A DNA stretch of 64,000 nucleotides from Streptomyces sp. NBC_01431 (GTDB taxonomy: Bacteria; Actinomycetota; Actinomycetes; Streptomycetales; Streptomycetaceae): the NCBI RefSeq assembly GCF_036231355.1, contig NZ_CP109496.1:992001-1056000 (forward strand), given 5' to 3'. Position 1 is the stretch's first letter. Every line of letters begins with the position of its first letter. The position numbers and the translations under genes were made by a program. Positions 26,113 through 33,560 of the stretch are shown here, one piece after another. The notes beneath the pieces are model-generated. The model worked only from the letters and a program-made list of their open reading frames with translations, ran no database searches and was not told the DNA's origin.

Positions 26113-27138
26113 TCACTGCCGGTGAAGCACGACCTTGAGGGCGCCTGTGGTGGTGCCCTGCGAGAACACCTCGTAGGCGTGCTCCACGCGGTCGAGGCCG
26201 TAGGTGTGGGTGACCAACCGGGAGACGGGCAGGCGTCCGAACCTCAGCAGCTCCAGCAGCCACGGTGTGGAGGACGTGTCCACCTGGCCGGTACTGATCG
26301 TCACGTTCTTCCGCCACAGGGACTCCAGGTGCAGCGTGACCGGTCTGCCATGCGTCCCGATATTGGCGATGTGCCCTCCCGCCCTGACGGCCTGGGTGCA
26401 GAGAACGAAGCCATCCGGTTCGCCCGATGCCTCGATGGCGACCTCGGCGCCCGGTCCCTCGGACAGCTCGGCGATCATCTTCCCCGGCACTTCGGCGGCA
26501 TCGGCCACGCGGGCGGCGGCTTCCAGCCGGGCGTGGGACAGGTCCACCGCGATGATCCGGCGGGGTGAGTAGAGCCGTGCGACGACCACCGTGGCGAGAC
26601 CGACGGGACCTGCGCCCACCACGACGACGGTGTCTCCAGGGCCGACATGCCCGTTCCGTACCCCGACCTCGTAGGCGGTGGGGAGGACCTCGGCGAGCAG
26701 GAGAGCGTCGTCGAGCGGGATCGCGGGAGGCCGTCGGTGGGTGGAGTGGTCGGCGAAGGGGACCCGCACGAACTCTGCCTGGGTTCCGTTGATCTGGTTT
26801 CCCAGGATCCAGCCACCGCCCCCGCCGCATTGCCCACGCATGGTGTCCCGGCACGCCTGACAGCGGCCGCAGGACGAGACGGACGACACGATCACCTGGT
26901 GCCCGGAGTGCAGACCGTGGACATCACGGCCGACCTCCATGACCTCGCCCACGGCCTCGTGACCGAGAACCGTCCCCGGCTTCACGTCGGGGACGTCTCC
27001 TCGCAGGATGTGCAGATCGGTGCCGCAGACGGTGGTGGCGTCGACGCGCACGATGGCATCGGTCGCCGCCTCGATCGCGGGATCCGGGACGGCGTCCCAG
27101 GAGATGTGCCCCGGGCCGTGATAGACGAGCGCTCGCAC
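26113..27138 (-). CDS. zinc-dependent alcohol dehydrogenase
   Basis: A 341-residue MDR-family enzyme. The catalytic zinc Cys is in [11 protein letters not shown] and the catalytic His-Glu pair in GHEAVGEV. The structural zinc lobe has four Cys ([17 protein letters not shown]), and the Rossmann motif is [15 protein letters not shown] with an acidic Asp in VDLSHARL. The stretch after the Rossmann beta-alpha-beta ([15 protein letters not shown]) looks several residues shorter than usual. GTG start with GAGGGAGTG upstream. Probably oxidises alcohols or reduces aldehydes with NAD(H); such genes occur in dormancy islands. It precedes the dead acetyl-CoA synthetase. Confidence 0.9.
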   Translation of the reverse strand: MRALVYHGPGHISWDAVPDPAIEAATDAIVRVDATTVCGTDLHILRGDVPDVKPGTVLGHEAVGEVMEVGRDVHGLHSGHQVIVSSVSSCGRCQACRDTMRGQCGGGGGWILGNQINGTQAEFVRVPFADHSTHRRPPAIPLDDALLLAEVLPTAYEVGVRNGHVGPGDTVVVVGAGPVGLATVVVARLYSPRRIIAVDLSHARLEAAARVADAAEVPGKMIAELSEGPGAEVAIEASGEPDGFVLCTQAVRAGGHIANIGTHGRPVTLHLESLWRKNVTISTGQVDTSSTPWLLELLRFGRLPVSRLVTHTYGLDRVEHAYEVFSQGTTTGALKVVLHRQ

Positions 27139-27227
27139 AGTGCCCACTCCCTCGCTCCCCCACCTCCACGGTCTCCCCGGCGGAACACCCCGGCAACACG
27201 GACCGCCGGGGCGTCGTGCGTCTCCCG

Positions 27228-28748
27228 TCAGTCCGGATCCATGTAGGGACGGCGGAAGACTGGGGCCTGGCCGGTGCCCCAGGGACGTACGGCTGCCAGC
27301 GCCCGCGCCACCGCGGAATCCAACGTGCCACTGGTGTCGAGGGCGACGGCCTCGGGCCACGCAGCTTCTCTGGCCGCCATGGCGGTGGCGATGTCGAGGT
27401 CGGCGTCGGACGGGCCGGAGTGGCGCGTGCTCAGTCGGGCCGCTGACACGCCATCCGGAACATGACAGCGCAGGGCCACCAGGTCGGCGCTGGTGCGGTC
27501 GGCCACGCGCCGTGCCGCTTCACGCTGGGCCGGGTTGGACCATGTGGCGTCCAGAACGACGGACTCACCGGCGTACAGCAGGGCGGCCGCCCGGTCGAGG
27601 AGGGTGGCGTAGGTTCTGGCGGTCCACTCGGGTGCGTACAGCCCTTCGCCGTAGCCGGCCGCCGCGGACTGTTCCGCGGGAATGCCCGCCAGTTCCTTGC
27701 GGACGCGGTCGCTGCTGAGCAGGGTGACCCCCAGCCGGTCGGCCAGCGCACCGGAGAGGGTGGACTTCCCGCTGCCCGGCAGCCCGCCGACGACGGTCAG
27801 GCCGACGGCGGAGGTGCGCAGGTGGCGCAGTGTCGTCGAGACCAGCCTTCGCGACGCCGCCTCCGCGCCCGGAGCGCCCTGGCGGGCCTGGATCAGGGAG
27901 ACCTTGGCACGGACGAACGCGCGGTAGGCGACATAGTGGTGCCACAGCGACGCGGGAGCGGGATCACCGGAGTACTCGCTGTACTGCGCGAGGAAGTAGG
28001 CGGCGGCCTCCGAGGCGCCGAGCTGTTCCAGGTCCATGGCGAGGAAGGCGGCGTCGTCCAGGCCGTCGACGTAGCGCAGCCGGTCGTCGAACTCCAGGCA
28101 GTCCAGGATGCGGGGGCCGTCGTCGAGGCAGAAGACGTCCTCGGCGAGGAGGTCTCCGTGGCCGTCGACCACCCGCCCTTGCTCGATACGGGACGCGAAC
28201 AACCGCTCGCGGCCTGCGAGATAGCGGCGCACCAGCTGTTCCGTCTCCGTCATCCCCTCGGGCACGGAGCCGTCGTCGGCCAGCGCGTGGATCTGCGCGA
28301 AGCTGGCCTCCCACCGCGACGACAGGGCGTCCCGCGTGCCCTGCTCGTCCACGTCCGGGCCGCGGGGCGCGTCCGCGTGCCATGCGGCGAGGTGCCGGGC
28401 GACGTTCCGCAGGACGTCGTCCAGGACGGCCCCTTCTCGTACCAGGCGGGAGAGACGCCTGTCCGCGGGCATGCGGCGCATCACCACGAGGGGTTCGGGT
28501 GCTTCGGCGTCCGGGCTGCTGAATTCACCCAGACCCAGATAGACGTCGGGAGCGAAACGGCGGTTGAGAGCGACTTCGCGTTCGCACGCGGTCCGGCGCG
28601 TCGGCAGCGTGGTGTAGTCCAGGAACCCCAGGTCCACCGGCTTCTTGACCTTGTAGGCGCGGTTGCCGGCGAAGAACACGATCGCGGTGTGCGTCTCGCA
28701 CACCTCCGCGCGCGGGGGCGATGGCCCCTGGTGGCCGGGCTCAGTCAT
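27228..28748 (-). CDS. bifunctional aminoglycoside phosphotransferase-like / AAA-type ATP-binding protein
   Basis: A 506-residue fusion. The N-terminal half (about 1-330) has an APH-like kinase fold: KVKKPVDLGFLDYTTLPTR near the ATP site, the catalytic-loop equivalent VVDGHGDLLAEDVF, and a metal-binding Asp in ILDCLEFDDRLR. The C-terminal half has Walker A VVGGLPGSGKSTLSGALA and a zeta-toxin/ATPase-like fold (LLSSDRVRKELAG, VVLDATWSN). The substrate is unknown; despite the name, antibiotic resistance is not implied. The start overlaps the USP stop at 28741 (ATGACTGA), indicating co-transcription. Confidence 0.9.
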   Translation of the reverse strand: MTEPGHQGPSPPRAEVCETHTAIVFFAGNRAYKVKKPVDLGFLDYTTLPTRRTACEREVALNRRFAPDVYLGLGEFSSPDAEAPEPLVVMRRMPADRRLSRLVREGAVLDDVLRNVARHLAAWHADAPRGPDVDEQGTRDALSSRWEASFAQIHALADDGSVPEGMTETEQLVRRYLAGRERLFASRIEQGRVVDGHGDLLAEDVFCLDDGPRILDCLEFDDRLRYVDGLDDAAFLAMDLEQLGASEAAAYFLAQYSEYSGDPAPASLWHHYVAYRAFVRAKVSLIQARQGAPGAEAASRRLVSTTLRHLRTSAVGLTVVGGLPGSGKSTLSGALADRLGVTLLSSDRVRKELAGIPAEQSAAAGYGEGLYAPEWTARTYATLLDRAAALLYAGESVVLDATWSNPAQREAARRVADRTSADLVALRCHVPDGVSAARLSTRHSGPSDADLDIATAMAAREAAWPEAVALDTSGTLDSAVARALAAVRPWGTGQAPVFRRPYMDPD

Positions 28749-29610
28749 GGGGGGCCACCGCGACGGGACAGCGCCCGTGGTGGATGGCGGCGTGGGCGAC
28801 CGGGCCCAGATGGGGCGCCATGCCGTGCCGGTGTGCCCGCCGGCCGACGACCAGCAGTGCGGCGCCTTCAGCGGCCTGCACAACGCCCTTGGCGGGACTC
28901 CCGAGACGGATGCTGTCGGCCACGTCCACCTGCGGGTACTTCTCGCGCCAGGGGCGGAGCGCCTCGCTCAGCTGCTTGTGCACGTCCCGCGTGATCTCTT
29001 CGGTGACGTTGTGATCCACACCCCAGGGCACACGTGCGTGGAGCGGCACGCTTCGGCCGTGAACGGCCAGCAGGGGAACCCCTCTGGCCGCGGCGGTGCG
29101 GAACGCGAAGTCGAGCAGGCCGTCGGAGGATCCGTGCAGGTTCAGGGCCACGACCACGCCTTTCTCGGGTGCCGGAGGTGCCCCCGTCTCCCGGCTCTCG
29201 GCACGGACCAGTACGACCGGCCGCTCGGCCCGTGCCACCACCGGCATGCTGATGTCGCCCAGGACGTAACTCTGCACGGGCTCCAGCCCCCGAGAACCGA
29301 GCACGATCATCTCGGACTCCGACGCTACCTGGAGCAAGGCGTTCTGGGCGTCGTCGGCGACCAGGCTCCCGATGACGGACAGGCCCGGGTGGCGTGCCTG
29401 CAGCTCCGTCTGGGCGGTGTGGACGAGGCGCTTCGCCCAGTAGTTCTGATCGACTTCCGAGGGGACGCGGGCCGCTTCCGGCGCCAGCAGCGGCCAGGCG
29501 TGCAGCAGGCGCAGAGTGAGCTTGCGCTTCTCCGCCTCGTCGGCCGCCCAGCGGGCGGCGGCAAGGCTCTCGGGTGAGCCGTCGAGGCCCACGGTGATCG
29601 CTGGCTGCAT
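28741..29610 (-). CDS. universal stress protein, two UspA domains (group B)
   Basis: A 289-residue group B USP: ITVGLDGSPESLAAARWAAD and NYWAKRLVHTAQTELQARH, domain 1 loop GSRGLEPVQSYVLGDIS (GD variant), and domain 2 GRRAHRHGMAPHLGPVAHAA ending CPVAVAPHD. The ATG at 29610 with GGAGGCC is preferred over upstream in-frame starts. The downstream fusion kinase overlaps its stop. Divergent from the group A USP at 29819. Confidence 0.92.
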   Translation of the reverse strand: MQPAITVGLDGSPESLAAARWAADEAEKRKLTLRLLHAWPLLAPEAARVPSEVDQNYWAKRLVHTAQTELQARHPGLSVIGSLVADDAQNALLQVASESEMIVLGSRGLEPVQSYVLGDISMPVVARAERPVVLVRAESRETGAPPAPEKGVVVALNLHGSSDGLLDFAFRTAAARGVPLLAVHGRSVPLHARVPWGVDHNVTEEITRDVHKQLSEALRPWREKYPQVDVADSIRLGSPAKGVVQAAEGAALLVVGRRAHRHGMAPHLGPVAHAAIHHGRCPVAVAPHD

Positions 29611-29640
29611 GGCGGCGGCCTCCGTCTCGTAAGAAGCTGG

Positions 29641-29680
29641 TAAACGACGGTGAACGTCAGTGAACGAGTCCGATTGAACG
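29641..29680 (-). promoter_or_regulatory. phased TGAACG direct repeats (PHO-box-like)
   Basis: TAAACG at 29641, TGAACG at 29651 and 29661, and TGAACG at 29675. On the reverse strand these read GTTCA-type units ahead of the group B USP. Streptomyces PHO boxes are GTTCACC-like units with an 11-bp period; here two intervals are 10 bp and one is 14, so PhoP binding is only a suggestion. Confidence 0.35.
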
Positions 29681-29711
29681 GACGGTTCGAACATCGTCGG
29701 CATACCTGGCG

Positions 29712-29762
29712 CGGTGCGTTCTCTCATTCGAGGATCACCCCAATCCCCTCCGCGGCGCATGT
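29712..29762. promoter_or_regulatory. conserved non-coding element between divergent USP genes (copy 2)
   Basis: Reverse-strand sequence ACATGCGCCGCGGAGGGGAT, then TGGGGT and TCCTC, matches the block at 18259-18301 between the other divergent group A/group B pair. Confidence 0.5.
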
Positions 29763-29818
29763 GGACCGGTGGAGGAGGCCCGGAGTCCTGGAATCCGGCA
29801 CGAGAGGAGACAGGGGCG

Positions 29819-30640
29819 GTGACGATTCCGCTGGTGGTCGGCATCGACGGGTCAGAGGCGAGCCTGGAGGCAGTGGACTGGGCCGCCGACGAGGCGGCCC
29901 GGCATGGGTTGCCGCTCCACCTCTTGTACGCGGCAGCGGGGGACCACGAGGCGTCTGCCGTGATCAGCGCTGCTTCGGAACGTGCCAGGGAGCGGGCTCA
30001 CACGGTGCCGCTGTCGAATGAGGTACTGCACGGGGACGCGGCCTCCGCCCTAGTCGACAAGGGACGCAACGCCTTCGCGCTGGCGCTCGGGTCCAGAGGG
30101 CTCGGAGACCTCGCCGACATGCTCCTGGGCTCGGTCAGCCTGGCCGTGGCGGCACGAGCGGACTGCCCGGTCGTCGTGGTGCGCGGTGCCCCGGACCACC
30201 GGGAGGGCCGGTTCGGGAACATCGTCGTCGGTGTCGAGGAGGGAGAGGGCAGCGACACGGCCTTGCAGTTCGCGTTGCGGGAGGCTCACGTGCGGTGCTG
30301 CCGGCTGACGGCGGTGCACGCCTGGAATCCGTCGTCCAGGACTCTGACCACGCGGCCGGCTCCGTCCTGGTACGCCATGGAGGCCCATCGGCGCCCACCG
30401 TCCCAGGTCCTCGACGACGCCCTGCGCGGCCTTGCGGAGCGGTATCGCGACGCCCAGGTGAGCTCCAGGGTGATCGAGGGCCCGGCCCGCCGAGCCCTGT
30501 TGGACGCAGCATCCGGGGCGGACCTGCTGGTTCTCGGCGCCCGCAGGCGCCAGGGGTACCCGGGCCTGCAGCTGGGCCTGATCAATCACGCCCTACTGCA
30601 TCACGCGCCGTGTCCCGTCGCGGTCGTACCCCAGATATGA
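29819..30640 (+). CDS. universal stress protein, two UspA domains (group A)
   Basis: A 273-residue group A USP: PLVVGIDGSEASLEAVDWAA, intact domain 1 loop GSRGLGDLADMLLGSVS, then CPVVVVRGA. Domain 2 is GARRRQGYPGLQLGLINHAL ending PCPVAVVPQI. The GTG start follows GAGAGGAGA. It is very close to the USP at 17377, sharing the first 20 residues almost exactly, so the two are recent duplicates. Confidence 0.93.
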   Translation: MTIPLVVGIDGSEASLEAVDWAADEAARHGLPLHLLYAAAGDHEASAVISAASERARERAHTVPLSNEVLHGDAASALVDKGRNAFALALGSRGLGDLADMLLGSVSLAVAARADCPVVVVRGAPDHREGRFGNIVVGVEEGEGSDTALQFALREAHVRCCRLTAVHAWNPSSRTLTTRPAPSWYAMEAHRRPPSQVLDDALRGLAERYRDAQVSSRVIEGPARRALLDAASGADLLVLGARRRQGYPGLQLGLINHALLHHAPCPVAVVPQI

Positions 30641-30692
30641 CCGACATGACCGCGGTCTGCGGACACGGATCAGGTTGGCAACCGGTGGACCT

Positions 30693-30709
30693 GGGCCGAA
30701 AGCCGGCCC
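30693..30709. promoter_or_regulatory. GGGCC-N7-GGCCC palindrome ahead of the nicotinate phosphoribosyltransferase gene
   Basis: An inverted repeat, GGGCC...GGCCC, about 170 bp upstream of the start. Half-sites resemble those at 1733-1747, but the spacer is longer. Low specificity in this GC-rich context. Confidence 0.25.
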
Positions 30710-30880
30710 GACAGAGACTTGTGGCCCTGTGCCCCGGAGCCGCTGCCGGTCGACGGTGGGAATCAGGTGGCGGACGGCCGGCGAGTTGGCGCCGAGTGGG
30801 GCGTGGTGGAACCACCGTGGTCCGCGCGCTTCCGTCGGTGACGAACAGCAGGCCGGACGGAAACCCAGGAGGTGACACCG

Positions 30881-32272
30881 GTGTCGGATGCGACGACCAC
30901 CGATCTGTACGAAGTCACGATGGCCATGTCCTACCTGCGGGAGGGAAAGACCGGCCCGGCGACGTTCAGCCTCTTCGTCCGTAATCTGCCCCCTGAACGC
31001 GGCTTCCTGGTGGCGGCGGGGCTGGAGTCGGCACTCGACTACCTGGCCGGCTTTCATGTCGGCCCCGATGATGTCGATGCCTTCGCTTCCGCGCTGCACC
31101 GGCCGCCACGCGATCTGGAGCCTCTGCTCGGCTTGACGTTCACCGGCCAGGTGCGGGCGGTACCGGAGGGGCGGATCGTGTTCGCGGGTGAGCCGCTGCT
31201 GGAGGTGACCGGGCCTCTTCCACAGGCGCAGTTGGTCGAGTCGTATGTGCTCAACCTGCTCAGCCATCAGACGGCGATCGCTTCCAAGGCCGCACGCTGC
31301 GTCCTCGCGGCGGCTGGTCACCCGGTCGTCGACTTCTCCCTGCGGCGCACCCACGGTCCGCAGGCGGGGTTCCAAGCCGCTCGTCTGGGTGCGATGGTCG
31401 GCTTCGGCGGGACCAGCAACGTGGCGGCGGCCACCGCTGAGGGCATCCCCGCCGTCGGCACGATGGCCCACTCCTTCGTGGAGGCGTTCGCCTCCGAGGA
31501 GGACGCGTTCCGCGCCTTCGCCCGGTGCCACCCCGGCCCGGTGACCCTGCTGGTGGACACCTACGACACGGAGGAAGGCGTCCGCGTCGCGGCACGCGTC
31601 CTGCGGGACCTGGACCGTGGTCCCGGCTCCGCCGTGCGGCTGGACAGCGGTGACCTCGCGGACCTGGCGGTACGGGCCCGGTCGATCCTGGACGACGCGG
31701 GTTTGGCGGACGTGCGGATCGTCGCCAGTGGCGGTCTCGACGAGTACGCCGTGGACGACCTCGTGCGCTCCGGAGCACCGATCGACACGTACGCCGTGGG
31801 CACCCGTGTCGGCGTGTCGGCCGACGCGCCATACCTGGACTCCGCTTACAAGCTGGTCGAGTTCGACGGCCACCCGGTCATGAAGCTCTCGTCGGCGAAG
31901 GTGACGGCACCCGGTCGCAAGCAGGTGTTCCGCCGCCCCGGCTGCGCCGACGTGATCGGTCTCGCCGACGAGCAGCCCCCCGACGACAGCGTTCCGCTGC
32001 TGGAGACGGTGATGCTGAACGGGCGGCGCACCGGTAGGAGGCCCCCGCTCGACGAGTGTCGGGAGAGACTCGCCGTGGACCTGGGAGAGCTGCCCTCGGC
32101 CGCGCGCCGGATCCGAGCGCCCGTCGCGCCCCGGGCGACGACCTCCGAGCGACTGAGCGTACTCACGGCCCGCGTTCGGCAACGCATCGAGGACCAGATG
32201 CCGGCCGCCTCCGCACGGCAAGCCCCCAGAAAGAACGGAGCGTCCTCGCCGTCGGCCCGGCGAGCATTGTGA
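30881..32272 (+). CDS. pncB: nicotinate phosphoribosyltransferase
   Basis: A 463-residue NAPRTase. The N-terminus is TTTDLYEVTMAMSYL and the core includes VDFSLRRTHGPQAG. The catalytic-His region is GTMAHSFVEAF, and the phosphoribosyl-binding part is VRLDSGDLADLA and VASGGLDEYAVDDL. It makes nicotinate mononucleotide from nicotinate, PRPP and ATP in NAD salvage. AGGAGG at 30867-30872 sits 8 bp before the GTG at 30881; an in-frame GTG at 30872 overlaps the Shine-Dalgarno and is less likely. M. tuberculosis pncB2 is likewise part of the DosR regulon. The last ~50 residues are low-complexity and basic. Confidence 0.93.
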   Translation: MSDATTTDLYEVTMAMSYLREGKTGPATFSLFVRNLPPERGFLVAAGLESALDYLAGFHVGPDDVDAFASALHRPPRDLEPLLGLTFTGQVRAVPEGRIVFAGEPLLEVTGPLPQAQLVESYVLNLLSHQTAIASKAARCVLAAAGHPVVDFSLRRTHGPQAGFQAARLGAMVGFGGTSNVAAATAEGIPAVGTMAHSFVEAFASEEDAFRAFARCHPGPVTLLVDTYDTEEGVRVAARVLRDLDRGPGSAVRLDSGDLADLAVRARSILDDAGLADVRIVASGGLDEYAVDDLVRSGAPIDTYAVGTRVGVSADAPYLDSAYKLVEFDGHPVMKLSSAKVTAPGRKQVFRRPGCADVIGLADEQPPDDSVPLLETVMLNGRRTGRRPPLDECRERLAVDLGELPSAARRIRAPVAPRATTSERLSVLTARVRQRIEDQMPAASARQAPRKNGASSPSARRAL

Positions 32273-32604
32273 CGGAGCCTGACACCGTGCGCAGGCTCAC
32301 CGAACACGCCCACACCACGCCCTGGCCGGGCGGTGAACGCGGGATGTGGGTGTCTATCCGGCCCGCACACCTCACGGGCCGCCGCATGACTTCGGCCGAT
32401 GGATGACCAGTCCGTCGCGGACCCCTGAAGAGCGCTCGCGTCCCCATGGCTCTCGAAGGGCCGGCGTGGTCGCGACCGGGCGTACCGCAGCCCGCCGGCG
32501 GCCGTACGATCCGAGCGACGGCCCGTGTGTCGCGGCGGTGCGCGGGCGGTGCGACGGTATTCACAGGGGGTTTGTCAGTAACGGGACGAAAGGCGGTGGC
32601 CCTG
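32273..32604. other. intergenic region ahead of a USP gene
   Basis: 332 bp between nicotinate phosphoribosyltransferase and the USP at 32605. No coding pattern, hairpin or good dyad was found; a GGGACGAAAGGC half-site lies at 32583-32594. Confidence 0.4.
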
Positions 32605-33507
32605 ATGGAACTTCCGCTGGTCGTGGGCGTCGACGGATCGGAATCCAGTCTGCTGGCAGTCGACTGGGCCGTGGACGAAGCGGCCCGTCACGGCCTGCCG
32701 CTGCGGCTCGTCCATGCCTCGCTGTGGGAGCGTTACGAAAGAGTCGGGCCTTCCTTCGGCGCCAATCGCCCCGCCGGAGAGGTCATGGCGCAGAACATCG
32801 TCGCCTCCTGCGCGGAACGCGCCCAGCTTCGTGACCCCCATGTGAAGGTGTCCGCCAACGTTGTGGCCGCCGATGCGGTGTCCACGCTGCTTAGAGCGGG
32901 GTCCGAGGCGTTCGCCCTGGTCACGGGCGTTCGTGGGCGCGGCGAGGTCGCCGGGCTGCTGTTGGGGTCGGTCAGTCTCACGGTGGCGGCTCGTGCCATG
33001 TGCCCGGTCGTCGTCGTCCGAGGCGAGGAGCGCGACCTTGGGGGGTCCGCCGGCCGGGTCGTGGTGGGAGTCGGCGATTCGACCGGGGGCACGGGTGCCG
33101 TACGGTTCGCCGCCCGCGAGGCCGAGGCGCGGGGCTGGGCCCTGACCGCCGTACGGGCCTGGCGCAGTCCGGTTCACGAGCCAGACTCCCCTACCGCAGA
33201 GTCCGTCCCGGGAGAGGACCCCCGGCTCGCGGCGGACGCCGCTGGGGCGCCCGAGGAGCAAGCCTCGGCCAACCTCGACGACGCGCTGCGCGAGGTCGCA
33301 CGGGAGAGCCCAGGGGTCGATGTCAGCCGCCGCGCGGTCGAGGGGCCCGCCCATCGTGTCCTGCTGGAGGCATCGGCCGATGCCGACCTGATCGTCGTCG
33401 GCGCTCAGCGCCGGCACGGGCACTTCGGTCTGCAACTCGGCAGTGTCGCCCACGCCCTGCTGCACCACTCCGCCTGCCCGGTCGCCGTCGTCCCTCATCG
33501 GGTCTGA
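32605..33507 (+). CDS. universal stress protein, two UspA domains (group A)
   Basis: A 300-residue group A USP: PLVVGVDGSESSLLAVDWA, and domain 1 loop GVRGRGEVAGLLLGSVS with CPVVVVRGE. An acidic inter-strand insertion in domain 2 (DSPTAESVPGEDPRLAADAA) is absent from its relatives. Domain 2 is GAQRRHGHFGLQLGSVAHAL, ending CPVAVVPHRV. It shares LVHASLWERYE with the 614 protein, its nearest relative. It lies 53 bp ahead of the second GH65 gene, as the 614 USP adjoins the first. Confidence 0.93.
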   Translation: MELPLVVGVDGSESSLLAVDWAVDEAARHGLPLRLVHASLWERYERVGPSFGANRPAGEVMAQNIVASCAERAQLRDPHVKVSANVVAADAVSTLLRAGSEAFALVTGVRGRGEVAGLLLGSVSLTVAARAMCPVVVVRGEERDLGGSAGRVVVGVGDSTGGTGAVRFAAREAEARGWALTAVRAWRSPVHEPDSPTAESVPGEDPRLAADAAGAPEEQASANLDDALREVARESPGVDVSRRAVEGPAHRVLLEASADADLIVVGAQRRHGHFGLQLGSVAHALLHHSACPVAVVPHRV

Positions 33508-33560
33508 GGTTCGCCGTGCGGGCCCCGCTCCCACGACTTGCGAACTGAGGAGGGAGACGG

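Noticed and set aside
27228..28748. aminoglycoside resistance gene
   Set aside because: The APH-like fold is fused to an AAA/zeta-like domain and linked to a USP; nothing indicates an antibiotic substrate.
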